A DNA stretch of 64,000 nucleotides from Planctomycetota bacterium. GTDB taxonomy: Bacteria; Planctomycetota; UBA1135; GCA-002686595. Positions 54,693 to 63,774 of the stretch are shown here, in pieces. Below the pieces are notes generated by a model that was not told the origin of the DNA, made no database searches, and saw only the letters and a list, made by a program, of their open reading frames with translations. Position 1 is the stretch's first letter; every line of letters begins with the position of its first letter. The position numbers and the translations under genes are program-made. The stretch spans positions 124,001 to 188,000 of the forward strand of contig JAIOPM010000025.1 in the NCBI GenBank assembly GCA_021413885.1, read 5' to 3'.

Positions 54693-56005
54693 GGGCCGCC
54701 GAAAAGTCGGCGAAGCGCACGCTCCCCGCCGCGATTCGCGAACACAAGCTCGCCAACGGTCTCGAAGTCCTCGTCGCCGAGCGCCACGGCGATCCCGTCG
54801 TCGCGGTGATGGTCTGGTACAAGGTCGGCTCGAAGAACGAGCGCGAGTTCGAGGCCGGCGTGTCGCACTTCCTCGAGCACATGATGTTCAAGGGCTCGTC
54901 GCGTTACGCCAAGGGCGCGATCGATCGCATCACGACCGAACTCGGCGGTCAGAACAACGCGTTCACCAGTTACGACCACACGGCGTACTGGTTCGAGCTC
55001 GCGTCGGATCGCTGGGAACGCGCGCTCGAGATCGAAGCCGATCGCATGCGCACGTTGACTCTCGACGCCGCCGAGTACGACGCGGAGCGCGCGGTCGTGC
55101 TCGAGGAGTTGGCGATGGGTCAGGACGATCCGTGGCGCGTGCTGTCCGAGCGCGTGCAAGCCGCCGCGCTCCCGCGCCATCCGTACCGTCGTCCGATCAT
55201 CGGGTTCCCCGACGCGTTGTCCGGCCTCGGCGTCGAGGCGATGCGCGACTACTACCGGCGCTTCTATCGCCCGGCGAACGCGACGTTGATCGTCTGCGGC
55301 GACGTCGACACCGCGCACGCGTTGACGACGATCGAGAAGCACTTCGGCTCGCTGCCGGCCGGCGAGAACGTGCCGACGCCCGAGACGTTCCGTCCGACCG
55401 AAGCCGAGCCGCGCGGCGAGCAACGCCTCTCGCTGTCGTGGGACGATCAGGGCAAGCGCGTGTGCATGGCCTGGCCGACGACGCGCTTCGCGAGCGACGA
55501 CGACGCGACGCTCGACGTCGTGTCGAGCGTCCTGAGCGGCGGACGGCTGTCGCGTCTGCACCGGCGCTTGGTGCTCGATCGCGCGCTCGCGACCACGATC
55601 TCGACCTCGAACGACACGCGCATCGAGGGCGGACTCTTCTGGCTGTTCGCGGAATGCGCGCAGGACGTCAAGCCCGAGAAGCTCGAGCGCGCGATCGACG
55701 CCGAGCTCGCGCGCCTCGGCGACGAACTCGTCACCGCGAAGGAACTCACGCGCGTCAAGCGCATGCTCGAAGCCGCCGAAGCGTACGACCACGAGACCGT
55801 CACCGACATCGCCGAGGATCTCGGCGAACACGCGACCGACTCGAACTGGCGCCTCGCGTTCGACGCGATCGAGCGCATCAAGGCCGTCGATGCGAAGCGC
55901 GTGCGCGACGTCGCGCGACGTTTCCTGCGGCCCGAGCGCCGCACGGTCGGTTGGTGCTTGCCGAAGGCCTCCGCGGGACGGAAGAAGTCCGCGCGCCGCC
56001 GATGA
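54689..56005 (+). CDS. M16 family zinc peptidase (active-type subunit)
   Basis: A 438-residue insulinase-type protein. The inverted zinc motif HFLEH (His60, Glu63, His64) with third ligand about Glu140 is intact. No signal peptide is evident, so it is probably cytoplasmic. M16 proteins of this size degrade peptides or process precursors. It forms a pair with the following M16 protein, which lacks the zinc motif. ATGA overlaps on both sides couple the three genes from rluB onward. Confidence 0.92.
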   Translation: MRAAEKSAKRTLPAAIREHKLANGLEVLVAERHGDPVVAVMVWYKVGSKNEREFEAGVSHFLEHMMFKGSSRYAKGAIDRITTELGGQNNAFTSYDHTAYWFELASDRWERALEIEADRMRTLTLDAAEYDAERAVVLEELAMGQDDPWRVLSERVQAAALPRHPYRRPIIGFPDALSGLGVEAMRDYYRRFYRPANATLIVCGDVDTAHALTTIEKHFGSLPAGENVPTPETFRPTEAEPRGEQRLSLSWDDQGKRVCMAWPTTRFASDDDATLDVVSSVLSGGRLSRLHRRLVLDRALATTISTSNDTRIEGGLFWLFAECAQDVKPEKLERAIDAELARLGDELVTAKELTRVKRMLEAAEAYDHETVTDIAEDLGEHATDSNWRLAFDAIERIKAVDAKRVRDVARRFLRPERRTVGWCLPKASAGRKKSARRR

Positions 56006-57294
56006 AGACCGGCGCTCCGACGATCGAACTCGCGATCCGACGCTTCGAGCTCTCCTGCGGCGCGACGCTCTTGGTCTCGCCGCGCGCCGGCGCGCCGGTG
56101 TTCGCGTTGCACACGCACGTTCGCGGCGGGCATTCGCTCGATCCGAAGGGCCGCGAAGGTCTCGCGTACCTCGCCGGAGCGCTCGCCGATCAGGGCACGA
56201 AGAAGCACGGCGAGGAAGAGATCGCCGAGTTGCTCGAGCCCGCCGCCGGCAGTTTGTCGGGCGACGCGAGCGGCATCTCGGGTCACATCGCGGGGCGCGA
56301 TTGGCGCTTGCTCTGCGATCTCGCGTGCGAGCTCCTGATCGAAGCCGATTATCCCGAGGTCCAGTTCCGTCGTCAGCGCGAACGTTTGCTCGAACGCCTG
56401 CTCGTCGAGCGCGATGACCCGCGCGTCCGCGGCGAGCAACTCTTCCGCCGCCTCGTGTACGGCGACCACTTCCTCGGCCGCAGTTCGTACGGAACGCTCG
56501 AGAGCATCCGCCGCATCCGTCGCCGCGAAGTGCTCGACTTCCAACGCGAACACTGGGTCGGCGAACGCACGATCCTCGCGGTGTGCGGCGACGTCGAGCC
56601 CGAGGAAGTGCGCGCGCTGTTCGAGAAGCGCCTCGAGCGTTGGACGCGCGGCACGCCGTTCACGCCGACGGAAGCGCGCTTCCCCGAACGCGGCGTGCGC
56701 ACCGACGTCTTCCGCGCCGAACGCCAACAGGTCCACGTCTATCTCGGTCACCTCGGCGTCGCGCGCGCGGATCCCGACTACGTGCCGCTCGTGGTGATGG
56801 ACCACGTGCTCGGCACCGGGCCGGGTTTCACCAATCGCATCTCGATGAAGCTGCGCGACGAGCTCGGTCTCGCCTACACCGTGAACGCCGCGATCCACGC
56901 GAGCGCCGGCATCCTGCCCGGCACGTTCTGCGCGTACATCGGCACGTCGCCGAAGCACGTCACCACCGCGATCCGCGGGTTCATGGCCGAGATGAAGCGC
57001 ATTCGCGAGGAGAAGGTCGGCGACGAAGAGCTCGCGACGGCGAAGAGCTACTTGATCGGCTCGTTCGCGCTCGGCTTCCAACGCGCGTCGCGTCGCGCGG
57101 GCTTCCTGATCTCGATGGAGCGCCACAAGCTGCCGACCGACGTGCTCGAACGTCTGCCGCGCGAGTACGCCGCGGTGACGCCGGACGACGTGCGGCGCGT
57201 CGCGCGCAAGCACTTGCACCCCGACGCGTGCGTCGTCGCGGCTTCGGGCGCGATCGACCCGAAGCAGCTCGCGCGCGCCGTCACTCCCGAGTGA
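56002..57294 (+). CDS. M16 family protein without zinc motif (partner subunit)
   Basis: A 430-residue protein with the two-lobe M16 pattern. In place of the zinc motif it has GLAYLAGALADQGT, so it should be inactive alone. The substrate-binding arginine-tyrosine element is present as NRISMKLRDELGLAYTV near residue 295. In two-gene M16 pairs the active subunit supplies zinc and the second one the R/Y element, and both form one peptidase. The stop overlaps the convergent SGNH gene by 14 bases. Confidence 0.9.
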   Translation: MKTGAPTIELAIRRFELSCGATLLVSPRAGAPVFALHTHVRGGHSLDPKGREGLAYLAGALADQGTKKHGEEEIAELLEPAAGSLSGDASGISGHIAGRDWRLLCDLACELLIEADYPEVQFRRQRERLLERLLVERDDPRVRGEQLFRRLVYGDHFLGRSSYGTLESIRRIRRREVLDFQREHWVGERTILAVCGDVEPEEVRALFEKRLERWTRGTPFTPTEARFPERGVRTDVFRAERQQVHVYLGHLGVARADPDYVPLVVMDHVLGTGPGFTNRISMKLRDELGLAYTVNAAIHASAGILPGTFCAYIGTSPKHVTTAIRGFMAEMKRIREEKVGDEELATAKSYLIGSFALGFQRASRRAGFLISMERHKLPTDVLERLPREYAAVTPDDVRRVARKHLHPDACVVAASGAIDPKQLARAVTPE

Positions 57295-58468
57295 GCAGCT
57301 CGTCGACGACCGGCTTCAACGCCTCGGCGACCAGCTCGTGGCCGCGCAAGTTCAGGTGGAAGTCGGCGCGCCAGTAGGGAGGCGTCGGTTCCTTCGCGAA
57401 GACCGGGCGCATGTCGATCGGCTGCACGCCTTTCGCGCGCAAGCCGTCGAGCACGCGATCGGCGACGCCGGACAACGTCGCGAAGTCGGCGTCGGTGAAC
57501 TCGAGCGTGTCGCGCGTCTTGACGTACTTCGGCACCGGCTGGGGCCACGGCAACTCGAACGGAGACGGGATGTAGACGAACACGACGGGGCAGTGCGCGT
57601 GCTCCGCCGCGCGCCGGATCTCGAGGCACATCTGCAGCGACGCGTTCGCGATCGCCGTGCGCTCGGCCTCCCAACTGCGCAGGCAATCGAGCGACGCGAG
57701 CCCTTGGCCCATCGCGTCGGGCGAGATCTTCAACGCCTCACGCCGACGCTTGTCTTGGGCGGGGGTCACCGACGGCCACGGCTTGCGCGTGAAGTGCAAG
57801 TACACCGGGAAGAAGTCGATGAAGTCGTTGCCGCCGAAGATGCCGACGACGAAGACCTGCGGCTTGAAGTCGCGGAAGCGATAGAGCGCGCCGAGGTAGT
57901 TGTAGAAGTTGTAGCCGCCGAGCCCGGTGTTCAGGACCTCGATCGTCTTCGTCGGACGCTCGACGCCGAGCAACGTCTCGAGCCGATTCGCGAAGCTCTC
58001 CGCGTTGTTGCAGATGCCGCACGTGTGCGAGTCGCCGGCGACCAAGACGCGCACGTCGCGCGGCGTCGGGTCGAGCTCGTGATCCTCGCGACAACCGAGG
58101 CTGTTGGTGCGGAACACGAACTTGCCGTCCGGGTGTTCCTTCCACGACATCTCGGCCGCTTCGTTCGGGATCTCGCGCATCCCCATCCACGGGTCGTAGA
58201 GGACGCGCGTGTTCTGCTTGGTCGAGAAGTAACCGTCGACTTCCTTCTCGGTCAGATAGAAGCGCCAGTCCTCGGGACGTTCCGGATCCTCGGAGCGCGT
58301 GGTCTTCGGCGTGCGCGGCCCGTCGTCGAACGGCGGCTGCTTGCCGACGTTGATCCGCACGGTTCCGCCGGATCGATGGGCGCGCCAATAGAGACCGGCG
58401 GCGAGCAGGACGAGGGCGACGGCGCTGGAGATGCCGAGCGCGATCCAGCGAGCCTTGCGGGAGTCCAT
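57281..58468 (-). CDS. Membrane-anchored SGNH/GDSL hydrolase
   Basis: A 395-residue protein with an N-terminal helix (about 8-28) and a GDSL-type catalytic domain. GDSHTCG (Ser147), a YNFYNYLG segment, FGGNDFIDF and ADFHLNLRGH (Asp369 and His371) correspond to blocks I, II, III and V of the SGNH fold. It would hydrolyse or transfer acyl groups, often on polysaccharides, outside the cytoplasmic membrane. It converges on the M16 gene. The upstream selenoprotein-like gene lies on the same strand and is separated by a hairpin. Confidence 0.88.
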   Translation of the reverse strand: MDSRKARWIALGISSAVALVLLAAGLYWRAHRSGGTVRINVGKQPPFDDGPRTPKTTRSEDPERPEDWRFYLTEKEVDGYFSTKQNTRVLYDPWMGMREIPNEAAEMSWKEHPDGKFVFRTNSLGCREDHELDPTPRDVRVLVAGDSHTCGICNNAESFANRLETLLGVERPTKTIEVLNTGLGGYNFYNYLGALYRFRDFKPQVFVVGIFGGNDFIDFFPVYLHFTRKPWPSVTPAQDKRRREALKISPDAMGQGLASLDCLRSWEAERTAIANASLQMCLEIRRAAEHAHCPVVFVYIPSPFELPWPQPVPKYVKTRDTLEFTDADFATLSGVADRVLDGLRAKGVQPIDMRPVFAKEPTPPYWRADFHLNLRGHELVAEALKPVVDELLTRE

Positions 58469-58518
58469 GTCCGAAGCGGGGGGCCCTGGAGTCTACCTCA
58501 CGTCGCGCGTGAAACGCC

Positions 58519-58547
58519 GCGGCCCGCCGGACGGACCGACGGGCCGC
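58519..58547 (-). terminator. Hairpin after the UGA-containing thioredoxin-fold gene
   Basis: An 8-base stem (58519-58526 with 58540-58547), loop 13, 34 bases downstream of the minus-strand stop at 58582. No T-run. It probably ends that transcript ahead of the SGNH gene. Confidence 0.55.
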
Positions 58548-58581
58548 ATGCGTTGCGCCGAGGTGCGATTCGGCGCGCGGA

Positions 58582-59559
58582 TCAGCCGCCGCGCTTCTTC
58601 GTGGCCAGTTCGTCGAGCAGGTCGCTCGCTTCCTTGCCGGGGTAGGTGCCGGAATAGTCCTTGGCGAGCTTCTTCAGGTCCTGGACCGCGGCATCGAACA
58701 CTTTGCTCTTGTTGAGGTCGCTCTCGCGGATCGAGCGGATCTGCTGCTGCGCCTTGATCAACCGCGGTGCTTCCTTGTTGGCCTTCAACGCGGCGAGGAC
58801 GGTATCGACGTCGGCCTTCTCCGGCAGCGCGCCCAGAGACTTCACCAGTTGGTTCGCGGAGTCCTGCGCGCTCAGGAGGTCGCCCGACTCGAGAGCGAGC
58901 TTCATCGCACTCACTCGGCCGACGACCAACTGCTTCAGCGCTTCGGAGATCACCGGTCCACCGTCGGCTTCCGAGAGTTTGCTCGCCGCGGTGAGTGCGT
59001 CGGCCCACTGTCTCTTCTGCACGGCGGTCTTCACGGCCTTCGCGGATGCGGGCCATTCCCACATCGGCTTGGGCAACGCGCCTTGGAGCGCCTTCTCGAT
59101 CGCTGCGGGTTCCAGATTCCCGGGGTGCCCGGCCCACACGACTTTGCCGTTCGCGTCGATCAGCACTGCGTGCGGGATCCCGTTCACACCGAAGTAGCGC
59201 GAGAGCTTGCCGCCCTTGTCGTACGCATATGCGTACTTCACGGCCTTCTTCTCGATCCAGTCCACCGTCAACTTCGCGGGTTCGTCGGTCACGCCGAGAA
59301 CCGTCAGCCCCTTCTCACCGAACTTTTCTTGCAGCTCGTTGAGATGCGGGACCGACTGGCCGCAAGGGCCTCACCAGTACGCGAAGAACTCGATCAACAC
59401 CGCGCGGCCGAGGAAGTCTTCGTAGCTCGTCGCTTTGGTCTGCGCGTAGCCCTCGAGTTCCACGGACGGCGGCATGGTGCTGCCGATGCCTTGCGCGGTC
59501 GCCGGCACCACGAGGGCGGCGAGCGCGAGCATCGAGAGCCAAATGCGGCTGTGCTTCAT
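58582..59559 (-). CDS. Probable selenoprotein: exported TlpA-like thioredoxin-fold protein with Sec63
   Basis: A 325-residue protein if UGA at 59371-59373 is read as selenocysteine. Signal peptide LSMLALAALVVPATA. Sequence up to the UGA ends in VLIEFFAYW, and the same frame continues with GPCGQSVPHLNELQEKFGEKG. The UGA therefore replaces the first Cys of a WCGPC site, giving W-U-G-P-C (Sec63, Cys66). After it, VNGIPHAVLIDANGKVVWAG is a normal TlpA cis-proline region. A helical extension runs from about 185 to 325. A hairpin starts at the UGA. Start ATG 59559 has GAAAGG nine bases upstream. If UGA stops, only a 62-residue fragment and an unprimed remainder result, so either recoding or a nonsense mutation must be assumed; conserved sequence on both sides favours recoding. 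Confidence 0.75.
59340..59373 (-). promoter_or_regulatory. SECIS-like hairpin at the in-frame UGA
   Basis: The transcript from the UGA onward folds as TGAG paired with CTCA (59370-59373 with 59340-59343), an asymmetric internal loop, then TGCGG paired with CCGCA (59360-59364 with 59345-59349), and a 10-base apical loop with GGTC near its end. The UGA lies in the lower stem, as in bacterial SECIS elements. The apical loop begins about 11 bases after the UGA, a little closer than in the best-known elements. It is recognised by SelB with selenocysteyl-tRNA if such machinery exists here. Confidence 0.5.
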
Positions 59560-59779
59560 GTTTCGACCTTTCAATCGAAGACGTTGTCGGGAACGACGCC
59601 GTGGATTCTAGCCGTCGCCGCGTCGAGCGCTGCATCGGCCTCCGAATCCGGCTCGCACGAGGCTCGCCGGTAAGGGGCGCGTTCCTTCCGTGCCGGACGA
59701 GCGCGCGGATCCGCTCGGCGCTCGTCGACGCCTCGATTCGGTTGCGAATCCTCGGCGCGGGCGGTGAAGTGGCTCGCCC

Positions 59780-61657
59780 ATGATGCGCGCCACTGTTTTG
59801 GTCATCGCCGGCGTTCTTTCCGCTTGCGCGAGCACGCCGCCGCCCGACGACACGAGCTTCCAGCAACCCGCGTTCACTCCGCGCGAGCTACCGATGGATG
59901 TCCACAGCCGCTCCGAGCCCAATCGCGTGCGCGTCACGCGCGTCGCACTCGACCTGACGCTCGACTTCGAAGCCCGCGAGCTGCGCGGCAGCGTCGAGCT
60001 CGGCTTCGATCGCTTCGACCGCGAGGCACCGCTCGTCCTCGACACGCAAGGGCTCGCGATCGTCGACGTCTTCGGTCAGGACGGCGCGCCGCGGCGGTGG
60101 AAACTCTCCGACGAGGATCCGTTGCTCGGCGCCGCGCTCTCGATCGATCTCGCGCCCGCCGACGTCGCGGTGCGCGTCGTCTACCACACGACCGAGCGCG
60201 CGACGGCGTTGCAGTGGCTCGCGCCCGCGCAGACCGCCGACCGCAAGCAGCCGTTCCTCTTCACGCAAGGCCAATCGATCCTGACGCGCACGTGGATTCC
60301 GCTACAGGATTCGCCGGGCGTGCGCATCACGTACACCGCGGCGTTGCGCGCGCCGCCGGAGTTGACGGTGGTGATGAGCGCGGAGCAGCAGGGCCGCGAC
60401 GCCGACGGCGTTTGGCACTTCCGTATGCCGCAGGCGATTCCGTCGTACTTGATCGCGCTCGCCGCCGGCGACCTCGCGTTCGAGAAGATCTCCGAGCGCT
60501 GCGGCATCTGGGCCGAGCCTTCGATCGCGAAGGGCGCGCGCGACGAGCTCGTCGACACCGAAGCGATGATCCGCGCCGCCGAGGAACTCTTCGGGCCGTA
60601 TCGCTGGGGACGCTACGACATCATCATCCTGCCGCCGTCGTTCCCGTTCGGCGGGATGGAGAACCCGCGCCTGACGTTCGCGACGCCGACGATCCTCGCG
60701 GGCGACAAGTCGATGGTTTCGTTGGTGGCGCACGAGCTCGCGCACTCGTGGTCCGGCAACCTGGTGACCAACGCGACGTGGCGCGACTTCTGGCTCAACG
60801 AAGGCTTCACCGTCTACTGCGAGCAACGGATCATGGAGCGCGTCTTCGGGCCCGCGCGTTCGACGCTCGAGAAGGCGCTCGCGCGCAACGATCTCGATCA
60901 GGAGATGACCGAGCTCGAGCCGTGGCAGCAGGTGCTGCACATCGACCTCGCGGGGAAAAACCCCGACGATGGTTTCTCCGGAGTGCCGTACGAGAAGGGC
61001 GCGCTCTTCCTGCGTCGGCTCGAAGCCGTTTGGACGCAGCCGGTGTTCGATCGCTTCCTGCGCGGCTACTTCGACGGCCACGCGTTCCAGAGCATCACCA
61101 CCGACGACTTCGTTCAGTGCCTGCGGAACAAGTTGTTCGTCACCGATCCCGCGAAGGCGAAGTTGGTCGATCTCGACGCGTGGTTGGAGAAGCCGCTGCT
61201 CCCCGCGGATGCGCCGCGCTACGTCTCGACCGCGCTGACCGACGTCGACACCGAACGTGCGCGTTGGCTCGCCGGCACGCCGGCGAAACAACTCGCGACG
61301 CAGGGCTGGGTCACGCAACAGTGGCAGCACTTCATCCACACCGTTCCGCCCGATGTTTCGATCGAGCGCATGGTCGAGCTCGACGACGCCTTCCATTTCA
61401 CGAGCACCCACAACTGCGAGATCCTCTGCGATTGGTTGGTGCTCGCGGTCCGGCGCCGCTACCTCGCCGCGGACGAGCGGTTGAGCGAGTTCCTGGTCAG
61501 CGTCGGCCGCCGCAAGTTCTTGAAGCCGCTCTACAGCGAACTCGCCAAGACCCCCGAGGGCCTGGCGCGCGCCCGCGCGATCTACGCCGAGGCGCGGCCG
61601 CGCTACCACGCGGTGTCGACGGCGACGGTCGACAAACTTCTCGACTGGACGCCGTAG
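59780..61657 (+). CDS. M1 family aminopeptidase (LTA4-hydrolase-like), lipoprotein
   Basis: A 625-residue protein with a lipobox VLSAC (Cys16). It has the substrate-binding GGMEN (291-295), zinc motif HELAH (318-322) with Glu341 (NEGF) as third ligand, and Tyr404 in VPYEKG as the catalytic tyrosine. The C-terminal helical domain (about 460-625) agrees with leukotriene A4 hydrolase-type aminopeptidases. It should cleave N-terminal residues from peptides outside the cytoplasmic membrane. The first two codons are both ATG. A hairpin follows the stop. Confidence 0.92.
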   Translation: MMRATVLVIAGVLSACASTPPPDDTSFQQPAFTPRELPMDVHSRSEPNRVRVTRVALDLTLDFEARELRGSVELGFDRFDREAPLVLDTQGLAIVDVFGQDGAPRRWKLSDEDPLLGAALSIDLAPADVAVRVVYHTTERATALQWLAPAQTADRKQPFLFTQGQSILTRTWIPLQDSPGVRITYTAALRAPPELTVVMSAEQQGRDADGVWHFRMPQAIPSYLIALAAGDLAFEKISERCGIWAEPSIAKGARDELVDTEAMIRAAEELFGPYRWGRYDIIILPPSFPFGGMENPRLTFATPTILAGDKSMVSLVAHELAHSWSGNLVTNATWRDFWLNEGFTVYCEQRIMERVFGPARSTLEKALARNDLDQEMTELEPWQQVLHIDLAGKNPDDGFSGVPYEKGALFLRRLEAVWTQPVFDRFLRGYFDGHAFQSITTDDFVQCLRNKLFVTDPAKAKLVDLDAWLEKPLLPADAPRYVSTALTDVDTERARWLAGTPAKQLATQGWVTQQWQHFIHTVPPDVSIERMVELDDAFHFTSTHNCEILCDWLVLAVRRRYLAADERLSEFLVSVGRRKFLKPLYSELAKTPEGLARARAIYAEARPRYHAVSTATVDKLLDWTP

Positions 61658-61670
61658 TTCCGCGCGGAAC

Positions 61671-61701
61671 CCGGACCGGCGAAGCGGGTTTCGCGGTCCG
61701 G
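61671..61701 (+). terminator. Terminator-like hairpin after the M1 peptidase
   Basis: CCGGACC pairs with GGTCCGG (61671-61677 with 61695-61701), one bulged G, then GCGAA pairs with TTCGC (61679-61683 with 61690-61694), loop GCGGGT. It starts 14 bases after the stop. No T-run. Confidence 0.65.
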
Positions 61702-61883
61702 TCGAGTCGCCCGATGCGTGGAGTCTGCCGGGCGGACTCAGAAGACCGGGACGCTTCGCCCCGACCCGCAGCAATGCGGGCGAGGCGGAGCGGTCCTCAT
61801 TCTTGGCGGATGACGGCACACGGCCGACGCGCGAGAGCGGCGCCTCGACGCCGGACGACGCACGGTATGCTCGGCCGCCGCGC

Positions 61884-63710
61884 ATGTTCCTCCTCAAGAG
61901 CATCGATCTCGTCGCGCTGATCGGCCTGCTCGTCCAGACCCTCGTCGCCTGGATCTTCGTCGCGATCTTCGCGTCGATGGGGCGGCGCGAGCGCGTGTCG
62001 AAGGCCTTCGGCCATTTCCACCTCGCGTTCGTCGCGCTGGCCGCGTCGTTGACGGTGATGAGCGTGCGCTTCTCCCGCGCGCACGACGTGCAGGACGCCG
62101 CCGGCCTCTGGCAGGACGGGAGTTGGCTGCCGACCGCATGCTACTGCGCGTACCTGGCGTTGAAGACGCTGTTCGGACTGTGGCTCGTCCGCGGCGGCGC
62201 GGCGCTCGCCGGTTCGGTCGAGTCGTTGTGGTTGCGTCGCGGCGGTTGGGTGTTGGTCGCGGTGATGGCGGTGATCCCGCTCGCGGTGACGGACATCAGT
62301 CCGTTGCTCCTGATCCAAGCGCCGGTGATGGTCGCGTGTGCGCTCGCGGCGTGGCGCGAGCTCGCGCGCTCGCCCAACGACGGCGCGGGCCTGCGCGTGA
62401 TGCGTTGGTCGTTGCTCGGCCTCGCGACGTCGTGGACGTTGCACGCGATCGCGGCGTCGTTCCACGGCGCGGTGCCGTGGCTGCGCGTCCTACTCGCGTT
62501 GAATTCGTTCATCGATCTCGCGGTGCAGCTGACGCTCGGCACCGGGCTGATCATCGGGTTGCTCGAAGAAGCTCAGCGCCGCGCGCGCGTCGCCGAGGTC
62601 GAGCACACGCGGTTGCAGCGCGAGCTCGATCGCGACGAGAAGTTGCGCGCGCTCGGCACGTTGGTGTCGGGCGTCGCGCACGAGCTCAACAACCCGCTGA
62701 CCGTGATCCTCGGCTACGCCGATCTCCTGCGCCGCGCGCCGACCGGCGGGCCCGCGGCTCGCATCATCGGCGAGCAAGCCGAGCGCTGTCGCGGCATCGT
62801 GCAGAGTCTCTCCGCGCTCGCCGGGCAGACCGCGCACTCGCCGCAGGATCTCGACGTCGCCGAGTTGGTCGAGCGCGTGACGCAGGGTTTCGCGCTCGCG
62901 AAATCCGCTGATGGTCCGAGCCTGCGCGTCGTGTCGAACCCGGGTCTGCGCATGGCCGCCGACCGCACCGGCATGGAGCAGGTGTTGACCAACTTGATCG
63001 CCAACGCCGTGCACGCGAGTCCGCGCGGCGGTGTCGTGACGATCGCGGCGACGAGCTCCGCCGCCGGCGTCGAGCTCAGCGTCGCCGATCAAGGTCCCGG
63101 CGTGCCGCGCGAGCTGCGCACGCGCGTGTTCGAGCCGTTCTTCACCACGAAGGGTCCGGGCCGCGGCACCGGACTCGGCCTCGCGATCGCGCACGCGATC
63201 GTGCGCGGCCACGACGGAACGATCGCGATCGACGACGGCCCCGACGGCCGCGGCGCGGTCTTCCGCGTGACGATTCCGCGCGCGTCGCCGGTCGCGGCCG
63301 CGCCGTTCGTCGAGAAGACGGAGCGCGAGGGCTCGCGGCGTTTGCTCGTCATCGACGACGATGAAGCCGTGCGCGCGGTCGTGCGCGATCAGGCGGAACG
63401 GCGCGGTTGGCTCGTTGCCGAAGTCGCGTCCGCGGAGTCGGCGCTCGAGGCGCTGGGGATTCGCGACGCGTTCGACGCCGTGCTCTGCGACCTGCGCATG
63501 CCCGGCATGGGCGGCATCGGTCTGCACGATCGATTGCAACGCGAGGCGCCCGAGCTGCTCGACCGCGTCGTGTTCGTCACCGGCGATCTTGCGTCGGAGG
63601 AATCGACGCGTTTCTCGCGACGCTGTCGCCGCAAGCTCGTCCAGAAGCCGCTCGACTTCGACGAACTCTTCACCGCCCTCGCCCGCCGCGACTTCGCGAC
63701 CGCCCGATAG
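61884..63710 (+). CDS. Membrane-bound hybrid sensor histidine kinase (HisKA-HATPase-REC)
   Basis: A 608-residue protein. The first 230 residues contain about six or seven hydrophobic helices and no recognised sensor domain. HisKA follows with His266 in SGVAHELNNPL, then the ATPase domain with NLIANAVHA, VADQGPGV and GTGLGLAIAHAI, and a receiver domain with probable Asp536 in AVLCDLRMPG. The start is uncertain: ATG 61884 lacks a ribosome site, and TTG 61803 would add 27 polar residues. As with the other two hybrid kinases of the window, no partner regulator is adjacent. A terminator hairpin separates it from groEL. Confidence 0.9.
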   Translation: MFLLKSIDLVALIGLLVQTLVAWIFVAIFASMGRRERVSKAFGHFHLAFVALAASLTVMSVRFSRAHDVQDAAGLWQDGSWLPTACYCAYLALKTLFGLWLVRGGAALAGSVESLWLRRGGWVLVAVMAVIPLAVTDISPLLLIQAPVMVACALAAWRELARSPNDGAGLRVMRWSLLGLATSWTLHAIAASFHGAVPWLRVLLALNSFIDLAVQLTLGTGLIIGLLEEAQRRARVAEVEHTRLQRELDRDEKLRALGTLVSGVAHELNNPLTVILGYADLLRRAPTGGPAARIIGEQAERCRGIVQSLSALAGQTAHSPQDLDVAELVERVTQGFALAKSADGPSLRVVSNPGLRMAADRTGMEQVLTNLIANAVHASPRGGVVTIAATSSAAGVELSVADQGPGVPRELRTRVFEPFFTTKGPGRGTGLGLAIAHAIVRGHDGTIAIDDGPDGRGAVFRVTIPRASPVAAAPFVEKTEREGSRRLLVIDDDEAVRAVVRDQAERRGWLVAEVASAESALEALGIRDAFDAVLCDLRMPGMGGIGLHDRLQREAPELLDRVVFVTGDLASEESTRFSRRCRRKLVQKPLDFDELFTALARRDFATAR

Positions 63711-63713
63711 CGA

Positions 63714-63747
63714 ACGAGCCGCCCCGTCGCGTGACGGAGCGGCTCGT
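63714..63747 (+). terminator. Bidirectional hairpin between the kinase and groEL
   Basis: A 9-base stem (63714-63722 with 63739-63747), one mismatch, then a 5-base stem (63724-63728 with 63733-63737) and a GCGT loop. It lies between two convergent stops (63710 and 63775) and could serve both. No T-run on either side. Confidence 0.65.
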
Positions 63748-63774
63748 GATGCCGTGAGGCGGAGACTCTGGGTC

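Noticed and set aside
59371..59574. A separate 67-residue protein ending at the UGA
   Set aside because: The conserved thioredoxin domain goes on in the same frame immediately after the UGA, and the second part would have no ribosome site or signal peptide of its own. Selenocysteine insertion is the simpler reading, a pseudogene the main alternative.
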